DNA of 64,000 nt, from the NCBI GenBank assembly GCA_009746045.1, contig RPFO01000296.1, forward strand, positions 717,739 through 781,738, written 5' to 3'. Origin of the DNA: Mesostigma viride. Lineage: Eukaryota > Streptophyta > Mesostigmatophyceae > Mesostigmatales > Mesostigmataceae. Shown here one piece after another: positions 52,021-62,890 of the stretch. The notes beneath the pieces are model-generated. The model ran no database searches. It saw only the letters and a program-made list of their open reading frames with translations, and was not told where the DNA came from. Within the stretch, counting starts at the first letter, position 1. Each line of letters starts with the position of its first letter. The translations under genes and the position numbers were made by a program.

Positions 52021-55000
52021 CTGCTCAACAACCAACAAGGGCATGCCAACCGGGCATTTGAGCGGGAGCAAAGGGCCATTGTTACAAAGGAAATGAGGGG
52101 AAAGTAGGCCGAAGGGGGGGGGAGGGGGCGGGGGCGAGGCAGTCCTTGATGCAGACAAGCTCACGCCAGTGGTAGTCAAAGAGGACCAAATGAACTAAAA
52201 CTAAATGGTATACTTCATTTACTACAGCAGCATTGCAGAGGCCACGGTTGACATATTCCAAAATCCCCATCGTGGGATGGAAAATTAAACAAGAAACCAT
52301 TGAACCTGATTGATTTCCCGGACAGATCATTCTTGTTTGTTTGCACCGTGTGTACACGTGGCCGTATCGCGCCATGGAAGTATTTTTCGGAACAGAAAAC
52401 AAGAGCGATGTGTGACAAGAGCCAATTCTGGCACACTGGCCATCCAGATCTGAACTGAAAATTTTCCATATCCTTGAATCAATACTAACGTTTTACTTGA
52501 TGACCAGTGTTTTGACCCTATCTGATGCGTGATCGTACCTGGTCCCCGACCTTCTGCTTGTCCAGTATCTTGTACAGATCCGACGCCGTCTTGATCCGGT
52601 TTCCATTGATCGCGGTGATGATATCCCCCAGCACCAGCCTCCCGAACGAGTCCCTCGAAGTAGGCCTCAGCCCCGCCTGCCCCGCCGGCCCGGATGGTGG
52701 CGCGTCCAAAATCAACACCCCCTGCACACCCAGCTGCTCCACCGCGGCATCGGGAGCGAACGTAATCCCAAGAATCGGCCGCACCACCCGGCCATACTTG
52801 ATAATCTGGTCCACAGCAGATTTGACCGTGTCGACGGGAATGGCAAACCCGACGCCCGCGGACGCACCACTTGGCGAATAGATGGCGGTGTTCACGCCGA
52901 TCAGGTCGCCGCTGGAGTCGAGAAGGGGGCCGCCCGAGTTGCCGGGGTTTATGGCTGCGTCAGTCTGGATGACACCCTGGATCGGCCGGCCGTTGGAGGA
53001 GTCGATTTCGCGGCCAAGGCCGCTGATCACGCCCACCGTGAGCGTGTGGTCAAGCCCAAACTGCAAGCAAGCAAAGGAGCAAAACGCGTGCATGTGTCAC
53101 TTAGGATACCGAAACCACTGCATGGTCGACAAACCCATGGTCAACTCGCAATCAATTAGGCAAGAGCCATTCTTCTCCTTATATACACTGTAACAAACAA
53201 GAGCCATTCATCTCCTAGTCGTTACAAGGGCCGCCCCCCTTATTAAATGAGCACAGCATTGGTATAGTTAGCACGGCATTGCTAGAATGAACACAACCTT
53301 AATATAGTGAATACAACATGAGTACAGTGAGCACGGCATTGCTAGAGTGAACACAACCTTGATATAGTGAATACAACATGAGTACAGTGAGCACAACATG
53401 GATAGAGTGAACACAACATTGCTAGAGTGAACCCGAAATTACCGGCATTGCAATGCCATGCAACACACATTTACCCACCGGGTTGCCGATCGCGTACACT
53501 TTCTGCCCCACGAGCAGGTCGTCCGAGGTTCCCAGCGTGACAGGTTCCAGCAGCTTCTTGGGCGCCTTCACCTTGAGCACGGCGACGTCCTTGTCACGGT
53601 CCACGCCCACCACCTCAGCCTCGTAGGTGGACTTGTCGCCCAGGGTCACCCTGGCGCGCCGAAATGGAGGCGGGGAAGTCGCGTAATTCACGTGCGCGGG
53701 ACAGGGTAGAGACAGCGGGGGAGGCAAAAGGTGGAAACATGCAGAAAGTTATAAAACGCTTTTGCCTCAGCTGGCATCCACCAAAGCGAGGCAAGGAAAG
53801 TAATAAGTGCTTCAAAATTACCATCAGCTGCGATATGCATGGGCGTGCGGGGGTACCCGGGGGAGATGTGCATGGGTGCGACGGGTGGAGGAAGGGCGGC
53901 ATCCAAAACAAATAATAGTATCAGTTGGGAATGGTAAACGATGTGGGAGCCGCACCAAACGGGAACCGAAATTCATGGGCCCGCTAGGGTCAAGGACCGG
54001 GGGAGGCAAAACTACAACATGCATGTGCATGGGGCCAGGGTTTTCTTGGACTCATCAGGAACACATGCCCTCCCCTCCAATCAAAGACCACAATCCTCCA
54101 AGACATCCTCCAAGACATGCCTCAGCTGAGGTACTTTTTGTGTTGGGGGCCAGCGCCTTCACCTCAGGTCGGATGCATCGCGGATCACGTGGACATGCGC
54201 CAAAACCAATCTAGTCACACTGCCTTGACAACAAAATTAGTAGGGACGCTTGTGTTCACAGACGCAACTTGGTCCGAAACAACTAAGCAGAAGTTGACGA
54301 CACAAGAACCTTGTTGGGGAAGTCCCGGGTTGAAAGTCCCAGGGATTAAAAGTCTACGGTCTGTGGATTAGGGTTTAGGGTTTGGCGAGGAGGTGCACAC
54401 GCGCTCACCTCAGGTCAGACATGCCACGGATGCCGCGGAGGGCAGTGCGTAAAAACTGCCGAGGAGATCTCATGGAATGCCAAGGGGAGACTCGTTTTAG
54501 CCCCAGCGCCGCCGGCTTCTGCGCTATGTTGCCGGCGCGGGGCCGGCGGTGGAAAAAAAGTCTAAAACGAGCACTGGGCGTGACCAAAACTAGCAGGAGG
54601 GTTTATGGTCTAGGGTTTAGGGTTCAAGGCTCAACGACCGATAGAGTTACATCAATATGGGACGCGCCTGAAGGGCTACAACCCACCTCAGGTCTGACGC
54701 GCCGCGGATCACGTGGAAGTTTGTCACGATGTGGCCGTCCGTGTCCCACACAAAGCCCGACCCGGTACCCTGCGGGACTGACATCACGTCCAGCGTGTAG
54801 TAGTCGCGCCTGCAATGGGTTGATGGGCCAGGGTTTGCCAGAAACGTTGACGGGCCAGGTTTGCCAGAAACGTTGATGGGTCAGGTTCGCCAGAAAATAT
54901 GACGTGTCAGCTTCGCCAGAAACGTTCCATGCACAGTCTATTGCACGTACTCATCGATGAGTTGGAAAATTAGTGCGGCGTGTGGTGAGCGACCAGTCAC

Positions 55001-56063
55001 GTTCGGCAGAAGCACACGCAGGCGATGGGAATGGACACGCGAGGAAAAATCACCACCAAACGAGGAAGTAGTTTTCAGGGAAAATAGTAGTAGTAAATTT
55101 GCTACCAAAAAGCTCCATTGACGCCTGCACATACCCATTCACTACTACTCGTACAAGTGACCAGTAGTCAACTAACCTCATGCGATGCATGCCCACCCGC
55201 CCGCATGCCCGTATGCCGGCGTGCCCACATGCCCGCCCGCCCGCCCGCCCGCCCGCCCGCCCGCCCGCCCGCCCGCCCGCCCGCCCGCCAACAAAAAGCC
55301 TCAAATCATTCCTCATATGACCAGACCCGGATCCATCTCACCTGACGGCCAGGTTGGTCACATAGACAACACTCGGCGTGTTCTTCTTGAACAAATTGAT
55401 CGTCGCCTGTTCATCCGCGGTGAGCTGGCGCATCTTGCTCATCACCGCCGCCGCCGCCACGCCACCGTCCCCCGCCGGCAAGACCAGCAAAGGACCCGCG
55501 TCCGCCACCAAAATGCTGGCGGCCGTCACCATCACTGCCAGTGATGCGGCGATACCAGACCGCACACCCTCCCAGAGACGACCGCCCGTCATTCCACCAC
55601 CTTTCACGCCTCCTTCAAAATCGTTCTGAACATCCGCCGCATGGGGAGTATGGGTCGAGGGCGTGGCATGCTGCGAAGACTGTACACCTCCCCTCGGAAC
55701 GGCTCCATCATCGCCCTTGATTTCCTCACCGCTACCTCGGCCTGATTCAGGGTCGAGGACCCCCTCCTGAAGGCACGCGGCCACCACCGCACGGCGGCCG
55801 GATCCCAGGGAGACCCTGCTCAGGGGGAGGCCCCCATGGGCGGCGCGCTGTGGAGCGAGAGCGCTTCCAGGGGGGAGGTTGTGATGCCGCGACGAAAGCG
55901 AGAGGGCTCCCAACAAGGGCAGAGAGCCTCCCATGAATGGGCTCGTCCGCCCAGTTGTGTTAGACACCACCGAGGCCACGGCGCCATCGGAGTATGAGGA
56001 TGATGTTGGGGATCGTGATAAGGATGGCTTAGTTGGGAGGGCTGCCCGGGGAAATGAGAGCAT
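51910..56063 (-). CDS. DEG1: Chloroplast Deg1-like serine protease (HtrA/DegP family), five exons
   Basis: Exons 56063-55342, 54809-54687, 53650-53479, 53060-52539 and 52020-51910 join in frame (1650 bp, 549 residues plus TAG); all introns are GT..AG. Residues 1-160 are Ser/Pro/Gly/Ala-rich, like a transit peptide. A hydrophobic stretch follows at about 169-196 with AAAA-type residues at about 203-206, suiting thylakoid-lumen targeting. The trypsin-like triad is visible: His273 in TNFHVI, Asp303 in DRDKDVAVLK, Ser381 in GNSGGP. A single PDZ domain spans about 430-549 (GVLILDAPPSGPAGQAGL, GDIITAINGNRI). This matches land-plant Deg1, which degrades damaged lumenal and photosystem II proteins and acts as an assembly chaperone. 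The start could lie further upstream if there is a leader exon. Confidence 0.9.
52539..53060 (-). CDS. DEG1: Deg1 exon 4 (catalytic Ser and PDZ)
   Basis: Preceded by TTGCAG, followed by GTACGA. Encodes FGLDHTLTVGVISGLGREI, INPGNSGGPLLDSSG and most of the PDZ domain up to KQKVGDQ. Confidence 0.9.
53256..53440. repeat. Minisatellite in Deg1 intron 3 (~18-bp subunits, ~72-bp higher-order unit)
   Basis: Subunits such as AGAGTGAACACAACATTGCT, ATAGTGAATACAACATGA and GTACAGTGAGCACGGCATT alternate in a repeated order. Confidence 0.8.
53479..53650 (-). CDS. DEG1: Deg1 exon 3 (catalytic Asp)
   Basis: Preceded by GCGCCAG, followed by GTGGGT. Encodes RVTLGDKSTYEAEVVGVDRD then KDVAVLKV and SDDLLVGQKVYAIGNP. 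Confidence 0.9.
54155..54200 (-). pseudogene. Decayed copy of the end of Deg1 exon 2, first
   Basis: CTTCACCTCAGGTCGGATGC followed by ATCGCGGATCACGTGGACAT closely resembles the 3' end of exon 2 plus its donor (ACCTCAGGTCTGACGCGCCG... at 54683). It lies inside intron 2. Confidence 0.6.
54403..54440 (-). pseudogene. Decayed copy of the end of Deg1 exon 2, second
   Basis: GCTCACCTCAGGTCAGACAT followed by GCCACGGATGCCGCGG again matches the exon 2 end and donor. A TTAGGGTTTAGGGTTT stretch lies about 25 bp upstream, as a TAGGGTTTAGGG stretch also lies upstream of the real exon 2 end (54610). Confidence 0.6.
54687..54809 (-). CDS. DEG1: Deg1 exon 2 (catalytic His)
   Basis: Preceded by TTGCAG, followed by GTGGGT. 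Encodes YYTLDVMSVPQGTGSGFVW and GHIVTNFHVIRGASDL. Three-prime parts of this exon recur as decayed copies in the next intron. Confidence 0.9.
55226..55290. repeat. (GCCC)n microsatellite in Deg1 intron 1
   Basis: About 60 bp of perfect CCCG tetramers about 50 bp from the exon 1 donor. Confidence 0.95.
55342..56063 (-). CDS. DEG1: Deg1 exon 1 (targeting region and start of protease domain)
   Basis: Codes residues 1-240 and two bases of codon 241. Ends CCGTCAG followed by GTGAGA. Includes QATINLFKKNTPSVVYVTNL, the conserved start of the Deg1 protease domain. Length beyond the family norm is in the disordered N-terminal part. Confidence 0.85.
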
Positions 56064-56209
56064 GCTGCCAGATGTAGGTCCAGACGCGGCGAGGCCCGGG
56101 TCTCTCTCTCTTCTGCTGGCAGAGCCGCAACGGCCGAGAGCTCTGCCAAGACCTGCAGGGGACGAGAGGATAGATCAGGAGTGTGTTAGGACTGGGTTAG
56201 GAAGTGTGT

Positions 56210-56212
<3 letters not shown>

Positions 56213-56275
<63 letters not shown>

Positions 56276-56346
56276 AGGAGTGTGTCGGGAGTGTGTTAGG
56301 AGTGTGTTAGGAGTGTGTTAGGAGTGTGTTAGGAGTGTGTTAGGAG
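56213..56346. repeat. (GT)n microsatellite and GTGTGTTAGGA tandem repeat upstream of Deg1
   Basis: About 60 bp of GT dinucleotides (56213-56273) followed by about seven 11-bp GTGTGTTAGGA-like units to 56346. It lies about 150 bp 5' of the Deg1 start, in the likely promoter region. Confidence 0.95.
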
Positions 56347-56349
56347 ACG

Positions 56350-57700
56350 AGGGGTAGGGTCGGGTGAGGTAGGAAGGAGAGGGTAGAGGGGGGGAGGGGG
56401 GGGAAGGGGGGAAAGGAGGAGAGAAAAGGGTACCGGGGATGGAGGACACCTTGGTGTGAGAGGCAGGCAAATGTCACCTGGTGGGAAACTAGCAGGGTAC
56501 CACACAGTAAAAGGAGAGGGTAGAGAGCTGGTGGCTGCTTTTAATGACTCTACTATTAGCAAACCTTGCTAGTCCACATTTAAAGACCTTTGATGACGAT
56601 GGAGACGCAAACGATCAGTGGACAACCAGTGCCTACTTGGTGAGTTCTGGCTTACAGCTTATGAGCTTGAAAATTAGTGTTAAAACAACTTGATGCTGCC
56701 TGATTTTCTGCGCAAAAATGTCGATGAGAAAGCCAACACTGATCTTACAGCCACGGATAGTAAGTTGCATATGGAAAAATCAGAATTGACAATAATAGCA
56801 ACAGCTAATAATAGCGTGGCACCTTAGCCGCATACAGGAATGTAAGCACATTCAGTTTTCAGAAGTCAGGATGGGTGAATCACATAATTGTTCTGGCCCC
56901 AGATCATGGGCAAAGTGGGCTGTGCGAGAAAAAAAAACCTTACTGGTAGCGCCCCTGGCAGACTATTAACCCAGTTAATTAGTCGCACACATAGCTACAG
57001 CTAAGCTAGCCCTATCAAGAAAGAGAGATAACATTAATAGAAGAAAGATAGCCCGTGTCTAGATTTTCAAATAGATCCTCAATTTGCCTGAAGGAACACC
57101 AAGCCCATGGTTATTTCGACATGGCGGCCTCAGGGGCCCCAGGTTTGGTTGACCATAAGATTTGGAACCCAGAAAATGGGAACACTTTGGCTACGCCATT
57201 AATGCATGTGTCTGTGTGTGCATGCGCTAGGGGCAGGTGGGGGGAAGGGCGGCTAAAGGATGGCGGAAAAGTGGGGAGGGGGGAGGGGGAGAGGCAGATA
57301 TATTGATATGGCCAATTAAATCAGCACTCGATGGGTGAAAGGTGCATACCAGCCTTGTTTGTGCTGAGGAAAGAAAGAAACCGAAAATATAGAAGGTGAT
57401 CAGACAGCCGCAAAAAGAACGCGGTGCACAAACTCCACGATCTTACGTCATGCACTCGAAATGACGTGATCGAGCCCCCGGCCCCCCGGCCAGAGTAGTC
57501 AGCAATAGAAACGAACCCCAATTAAACAAAAAACAACCAGCAGTGGGCGTGGCCGCCGAACCACAATGACCCGGCAAAAGCCAGCTCCTGAGTCCTTTCT
57601 CACTGTAAATTTCCCAGTTAGCTGCTCTTCAAAATAACCGGCGCGCCCATGATGATTAAATGCGTACACATGCACAGCAATTGGACGGTAACGGCGCGAG
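56350..57700. other. Intergenic, no gene seen
   Basis: G-rich purine tract at 56360-56430; other frames are short. No family resemblance. Confidence 0.4.
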
Positions 57701-57764
57701 ATGATAATGGGAACAGGAAGACAAAATGTTCACATCGCATTACACGCCCATGGAACAGATATTA

Positions 57765-59232
57765 TACATGCTCCAACCTCCGAACCACTCAAATTCTTCA
57801 TCCCATCCCTGGCAAACGAAACGCGCGTCTCAGAATTCCCTTCAATTACCTGCAACCCGTAAGCTTCGTTTTTCCGTGACTTGGCTGCACTGTTTCTCGA
57901 CTCCGCAGAGAACGCGCGAGCACGTGAGCGACGCCGTGGCCGACGACTGCATCTCCTCTAAAGTGCGTTTGGGTTTGGGTAGAGATGGGGCTATGGGCAA
58001 TGGTCGTGGATGGCGACGAGCTCCTAAATTGCAGGCAGTTAGGCTGATCGCCCCAGCAAAGTGCACGCGATGCTGACACACCATTATTTTTCTGATTTGT
58101 TGTCCTCTAGAGGTGAGCAGTGTTTTTTTTAAGGTTTTCGTTACTAGTGGCGCTAGGCCACTTGTGGCGTTTCGAACTATGAAAACTTCAGTTTACTCGG
58201 CCAATGTGTGGCTTTAAGCCAATTAAAATTGGGCTTGGCACGGCCACGTGTGGCGGGCTGGCTTTTTGGTGCAGCAAATGACCCTACCGGCAGCGGGGTC
58301 AGCGCGGCGCGGCGCCGTACTGGCATTCCAAGTTCAAAGTAGTTCAGAACAGTATGTTTAATTATCTTAAGTTCAAACTAGTAGAATTTATTATAATCAT
58401 TCACGCCTTAAGTTGGGTTCACGCCTGAAGTTGGGTTGACCAAAAACCTCGAACCCAACTTAAGGCGTGAATGCCTGTACACAAGGCGGGCGAGCGTCTC
58501 CGTCTCAGGCATCGGCGCCGGGCGTACTTGGTAAATTAACAACAACGATTACCACTACAGCCACTGCTTAACAAAACGATTACTGAAGTGCCGAAAGTCG
58601 AAACACATAGTCAATGCAATGCAGTACAGTACTGTATGGCTGGCGAGTGACTGGAACTGAGGCGCCAGCCGCCAGGCCGCCAGCCAGCTGAAGCCAGAAA
58701 ATGCACACAAGCTGCAGTCTGCACAGTGCACTCTGGTCTCTGGCAGCGGGCCACTTGCCACTTGGCACTTGGCCGGGCTCTACGTACATGCACTATGCAG
58801 TCAGTAAGTCAGTCAGTCATAGTAATACTCATAGTAGTTCTAGTACTAGGGAGGCTTGTGGCGGAACGCCGGCCGGAAGACCGGCTGACACCGCCAATTG
58901 TGGCGTAGCCTGTACTAGAGTGAACTTCAGGCACGGCCACCCTGTGGCGAAACGAAACTACAAAGTAGAACAGCACGGCCAAATTGTGGCTTCTTGGGTG
59001 CCCTGTCCAAGTGGGTGGCACCGCCACATTTTGCCAAAAAAAGTGCCACACCGCCACATTTGGCGGTGTATCGCCACTAAAAAAAACACTGGAGGTGAGG
59101 ATGAAACACGTTGCCGATTATGAAACCAAGGCGTTTCCCGCCAGTATCCGTCTGGAGTACGGAACCGCGACATCGGGAAGCTTCCACATTCCTCCGTTCC
59201 ATCATCAACAACCTTCGGAACAGCTTCTTTAG
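57765..59232 (+). CDS. Candidate host gene 3' end interrupted by a hAT element
   Basis: Three plus-strand blocks look like exons. Block A ends CAACCC at about 57858, followed by GTAAGC. Block B (about 57909-57961) follows CCGCAG and reads TREHVSDAVADDCISSK, followed by GTGCGT. Block C (about 59094-59232) reads VRMKHVADYETKAFPASIRL and ends PSEQLL then TAG. Blocks B and C join in phase when AG within the hAT target site is the acceptor. No domain recognised. The hAT element lies in the last intron/exon border. Reading frame of block A is uncertain. Confidence 0.35.
58110..59099. mobile_element. Non-autonomous hAT-type element, 974 bp (58118-59091) with 8-bp target duplication
   Basis: Begins CAGTGTTTTTTTTAAGG and ends TAAAAAAAACACTG, 14-bp inverted ends. 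Flanked on both sides by GAGGTGAG (58110-58117 and 59092-59099), the 8-bp duplication typical of hAT transposases. Near both ends are many copies of GGCCA...TGGCG motifs (GCCACTTGTGGCG, GCCACGTGTGGCGG, GCCAATTGTGGCG, GCCACATTTGGCG), i.e. subterminal transposase-binding-like repeats. No transposase gene. A 23-bp perfect inverted repeat sits at 58398-58420 and 58451-58473. Confidence 0.85.
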
Positions 59233-59239
59233 ATGTTGA

Positions 59240-61985
59240 CTCGATGCGGTTTTATAACTGTTACTGAGTCTAAAGCTACTAGCCATGAGTATCTTTACCA
59301 AGAATAGTTGGACGAAGTACTATCATCCAGGTGGCACCTATCGGCCAGCGGCATTCGTCGGAAGCGCATAATTTGGCTCTGATGACACAAACTCTAGTGC
59401 GGGGGTGAGTGCGGGGTTCCGGGACACCACCGCACTAAGTCCGACGCGCCTGCCCAGGCCACGCCGCGCCGGACCGGCACACGAGTTACGCGGGAAAAAA
59501 GGGCCTGCAGCGCCAATTACTGTAGGACTTGGCTAATTTCTTTGTTGACTACAAGCGCAGTCAAGGATGCAATTGGCATCATTGCATTATTTTTGCCAAG
59601 GTGCTGGCAATTTACGCTTGAAGGTGGCAAAAATCTGGTTTCTTTGTGATGCAGTAGTGACTATTGCCTGGCAATTGCGCAGCCGGGAAGTTGGGCGACG
59701 AGAATGCCATGGTTGTTCTAAAGTATAATCATCGGACCCTAATTTGTCTAAAGTAGGAGACAAACAGTCTTTGACGTCCCTGGGATCCATAGCAATAAAA
59801 AATCTGCTTTCTCTACTCGCAGTAATGTCGGCACACTTAGTTTCCTCTTCGAATCGATCTTTTGTCTGGCAATCTTTCCCTCTCTCGTTTTTTTCTCACT
59901 CCCTCCCTCCCTTGCTCGCTCCCTCCCTCCGTCTCATGCGTTCCTCCAACGTCCCGTCTTGTCTTCTTCCCCCCACCCTGCCTTCTCTCGTTAGCTTCCG
60001 AGCTTTTTATGCATTGCCTCTCCATACCTCGCTACCAAGTTTCCAAGTAGACCTTGAAGAGATATACCGGGAAATGCGTCTGGACGCGGTCATCGTGCGC
60101 GCCTTTCTCTTCTGATTTTCTGCGTAAAGCTTGGTAGCACACCTTGTCGGCCCTCGCGGAACTGTCAGCCCGTATCTGGGAACTGGACCACATGTATCTG
60201 TTACAGTATCTTGCTTATTTTGCGTAGGTTGCTAGTGTTGCTGTATCCTTCAAGTTTAGTGTTGCAGAGTGTGACTGACCACTGTATCATTTGGTGATGG
60301 GTTTGTTGAATGCTGGGTTTGTTCTTGTATGAGTGTTTGTATAGGGATCCTTGTGTCCTAAAGTAGAAAGCTTGTCGTTGATACTGCTTCTTCTTTTTTT
60401 AGAGTAGCCCTTGGGACATGCAGGCAAGGATGGCATTACAAATATCAATGAAATACAGTACCAAGCTTTTTACCACTGACGTGCATTGTAAAATAGGTGC
60501 AGGCAACTGCCGTGCACATGCCGTGCCTGAAAATTGTTGAGCCCATGGTGAGCTTTTTTGGTTATTTGGTAATTACAGCGTCAATACGTTGTCTAATGTC
60601 AACCAACGTGGATCGACCTGGGCTGAGGTTGTCAGTGTGTGCGTAAATGTAAAGCACACATGTATGGCTCGCATGTTTGGGAGCCGATCCTAGCCGAATC
60701 ACACTTTGTTGGCACCCATGCCTGCAGCTAGTGGGGTCTTTGTGGCTAGGTACCTTGGGACAGTGTTGGGGTTGGCTAGCTAGACTACGTGCAAGATGAT
60801 TCCACCACTGGCCATCAGTGGCTCGGTCCTTAGAGCAGCCAACATACCAGCATACTCGCGCATATTTCAGCTTTAGCACACCCACAGTTTGCCATAGTCC
60901 AACGAGCGTTGAACGCAGCTGTGGCCTGCCTTCGGGCATGAGTGAGGACGCAGGTGTCTTTGCCCCTTTCCCACTGTGCAACTTACAGGGACTGGACAGC
61001 ACTCTAGGTGCTACATGCCCACCCCACCGAGGCATGCTATAATTTATTTAATTTAATTTTAGAGCAGGAAACATGTTCCTGTCATCCATGAGATAGCGGC
61101 CATTGGCATTGTGAGGATGGATGCACGTCAGATCATATAGTAAGAATTTGGACAATCAAGAATGTGTTTGACGCTCTTTCAACCCAAATTAAGGTTTGAC
61201 TGATAATTTGGTCGGGGCTCATTGCTCAACCATTCCAATGGGGATGTATGCTCGTTGACGCAGTCAATCATGACATCTTATGATTATTACTTACGGCAAC
61301 GTGACGTGTGGATCCGCCAATAAATTAGCTATCAAGGTCAACCAGCATCGGTATGCATTATTAAATCAGCAGACGCATGCATGTGTTGAATGTTAGCAAC
61401 GAATACCTTGTGTTGGCCGGCCACCTGCAAAATTACTGACCAGGTAGATGTTGAAGAACCTCACAATCATCCAGTTGTCGCATGGATCCTAGCTAGCCCA
61501 CGAGGAAAATTTTCAAGGTGCCCAGTTTTATAGCAGTATGCATATAAGACCCATGATACTGCACCACTGCGGCTAGCTTATGACTGTCCCCATCCCCCCT
61601 TCCCCATTCCATCAGGAAATATGCTGACGCTGTCTACGTGTTTATTAATTTATTCATTCATGACTGTGTAACATGGCCAACGTGAAGGCAGGCCTTTATG
61701 ATAATGGGCCCTTCAACTCGAGAGCTCCATCCATTGCAGCCCTTGGGCATTTGCAGCTGCCAGCTGATAATGCTCCAATATGAGGGTAGTCTTGGAATCT
61801 TCATGCCGAAAGCTCGGTCACCACCTCCTGCATTAAGAGCAAATAGACAAGCACTGAGTTTAGAACCCTGGACTCAACCACACACAAACATTACATGCAC
61901 ATGCACAACCACAATACAATAACGGGGGAGAAAAAGGGAAAAGGAAGCCCAGCAGAGAGAGACGCAGTGAGAGGGAGTTCGTTAG
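59240..61985. other. No confident gene
   Basis: Two frames are long enough to mention: 59744-60115 plus (123 codons, begins MSKVGDKQSL, Ser/Pro-rich) and 60562-61035 minus (157 codons, Cys/Trp-containing). Neither resembles a known family nor shows splice-site support. Confidence 0.35.
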
Positions 61986-61988
61986 GTT

Positions 61989-62608
61989 GGCAGTCGGGCA
62001 GTCGGGCAGTTGGGCAGTCGGGCAGTCGGGCAGTCGGGAAGTCGGGCAGTCGGGCAGTCGGGCAGTCGGGCAGTCGGGCAGTCGGGCAGTCGGGCAGTCG
62101 GGCAGTCGGGCAGTCGGGCAGTCGGGCAGTCGGGCAGTCGGGCAGTCGGGCAGTCGGGCAGTCGGGCAGTCGGGCAGTCGGGCAGTCGGGCAGTCGGGCA
62201 GTCGGGCAGTCGGGCAGTCGGACAGTCGGGCAGTCCGGCAGTCGGGCAGTCGGGCAGTGGGGCAGTGGGGCAGTCGGGCAGTCGGGCAGTCGGGCAGTCG
62301 GGCAGTCGGGCAGTCGGGCAGTCGGGAAGTCGGGAAGTCGGGCAGTCGGGCAGTCGGACAGTCGGGCAGTCGGGCAGTCGGGCAGTCGGGCAGTCGGGCA
62401 GTCGGGCAGTCGGGCAGTCGGGCAGTCGGGCAGTCGGGCAGTCGGACAGTCGGGCAGTCGGGCAGTCGGGCAGTCGGGCAGTCGGGCAGTCGGGCAGTCG
62501 GGCAGTCGGGCAGTCGGGCAGTCGGGCAGTCGGGCAGTCGGGCAGTCGGGCAGTCGGGCAGTCGGACAGTCGGGCAGTCGGGCCGTCGGGCCGTCGGGCA
62601 GTCGGGCA
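61989..62608. repeat. Octamer array (GGCAGTCG)n, about 77 copies
   Basis: About 620 bp of an 8-bp unit with scattered single-base variants (GGAAGTCG, GGACAGTC, GGCAGTGG, GGCCGTCG). The 8-bp unit leaves long frames open on both strands (VGQSGSRA and LPDCPTAR repeats), none of them real. Confidence 0.95.
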
Positions 62609-62772
<164 letters not shown>

Positions 62773-62890
62773 CCCCCGCCCCTGCCCCCGCCCACACACA
62801 ACATGCCTGTGAGGAATGACTTCGCCGAAGGACATTGGCTCTTGCACAGTGTATTACCTCCACATGTATGCCTCGGCAGCTTGAGCTCCA

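Noticed and set aside
52525..52881. Plus-strand frames opposite Deg1 exon 4
   Set aside because: The minus strand encodes the conserved protease motifs; the opposite frames are shadows.
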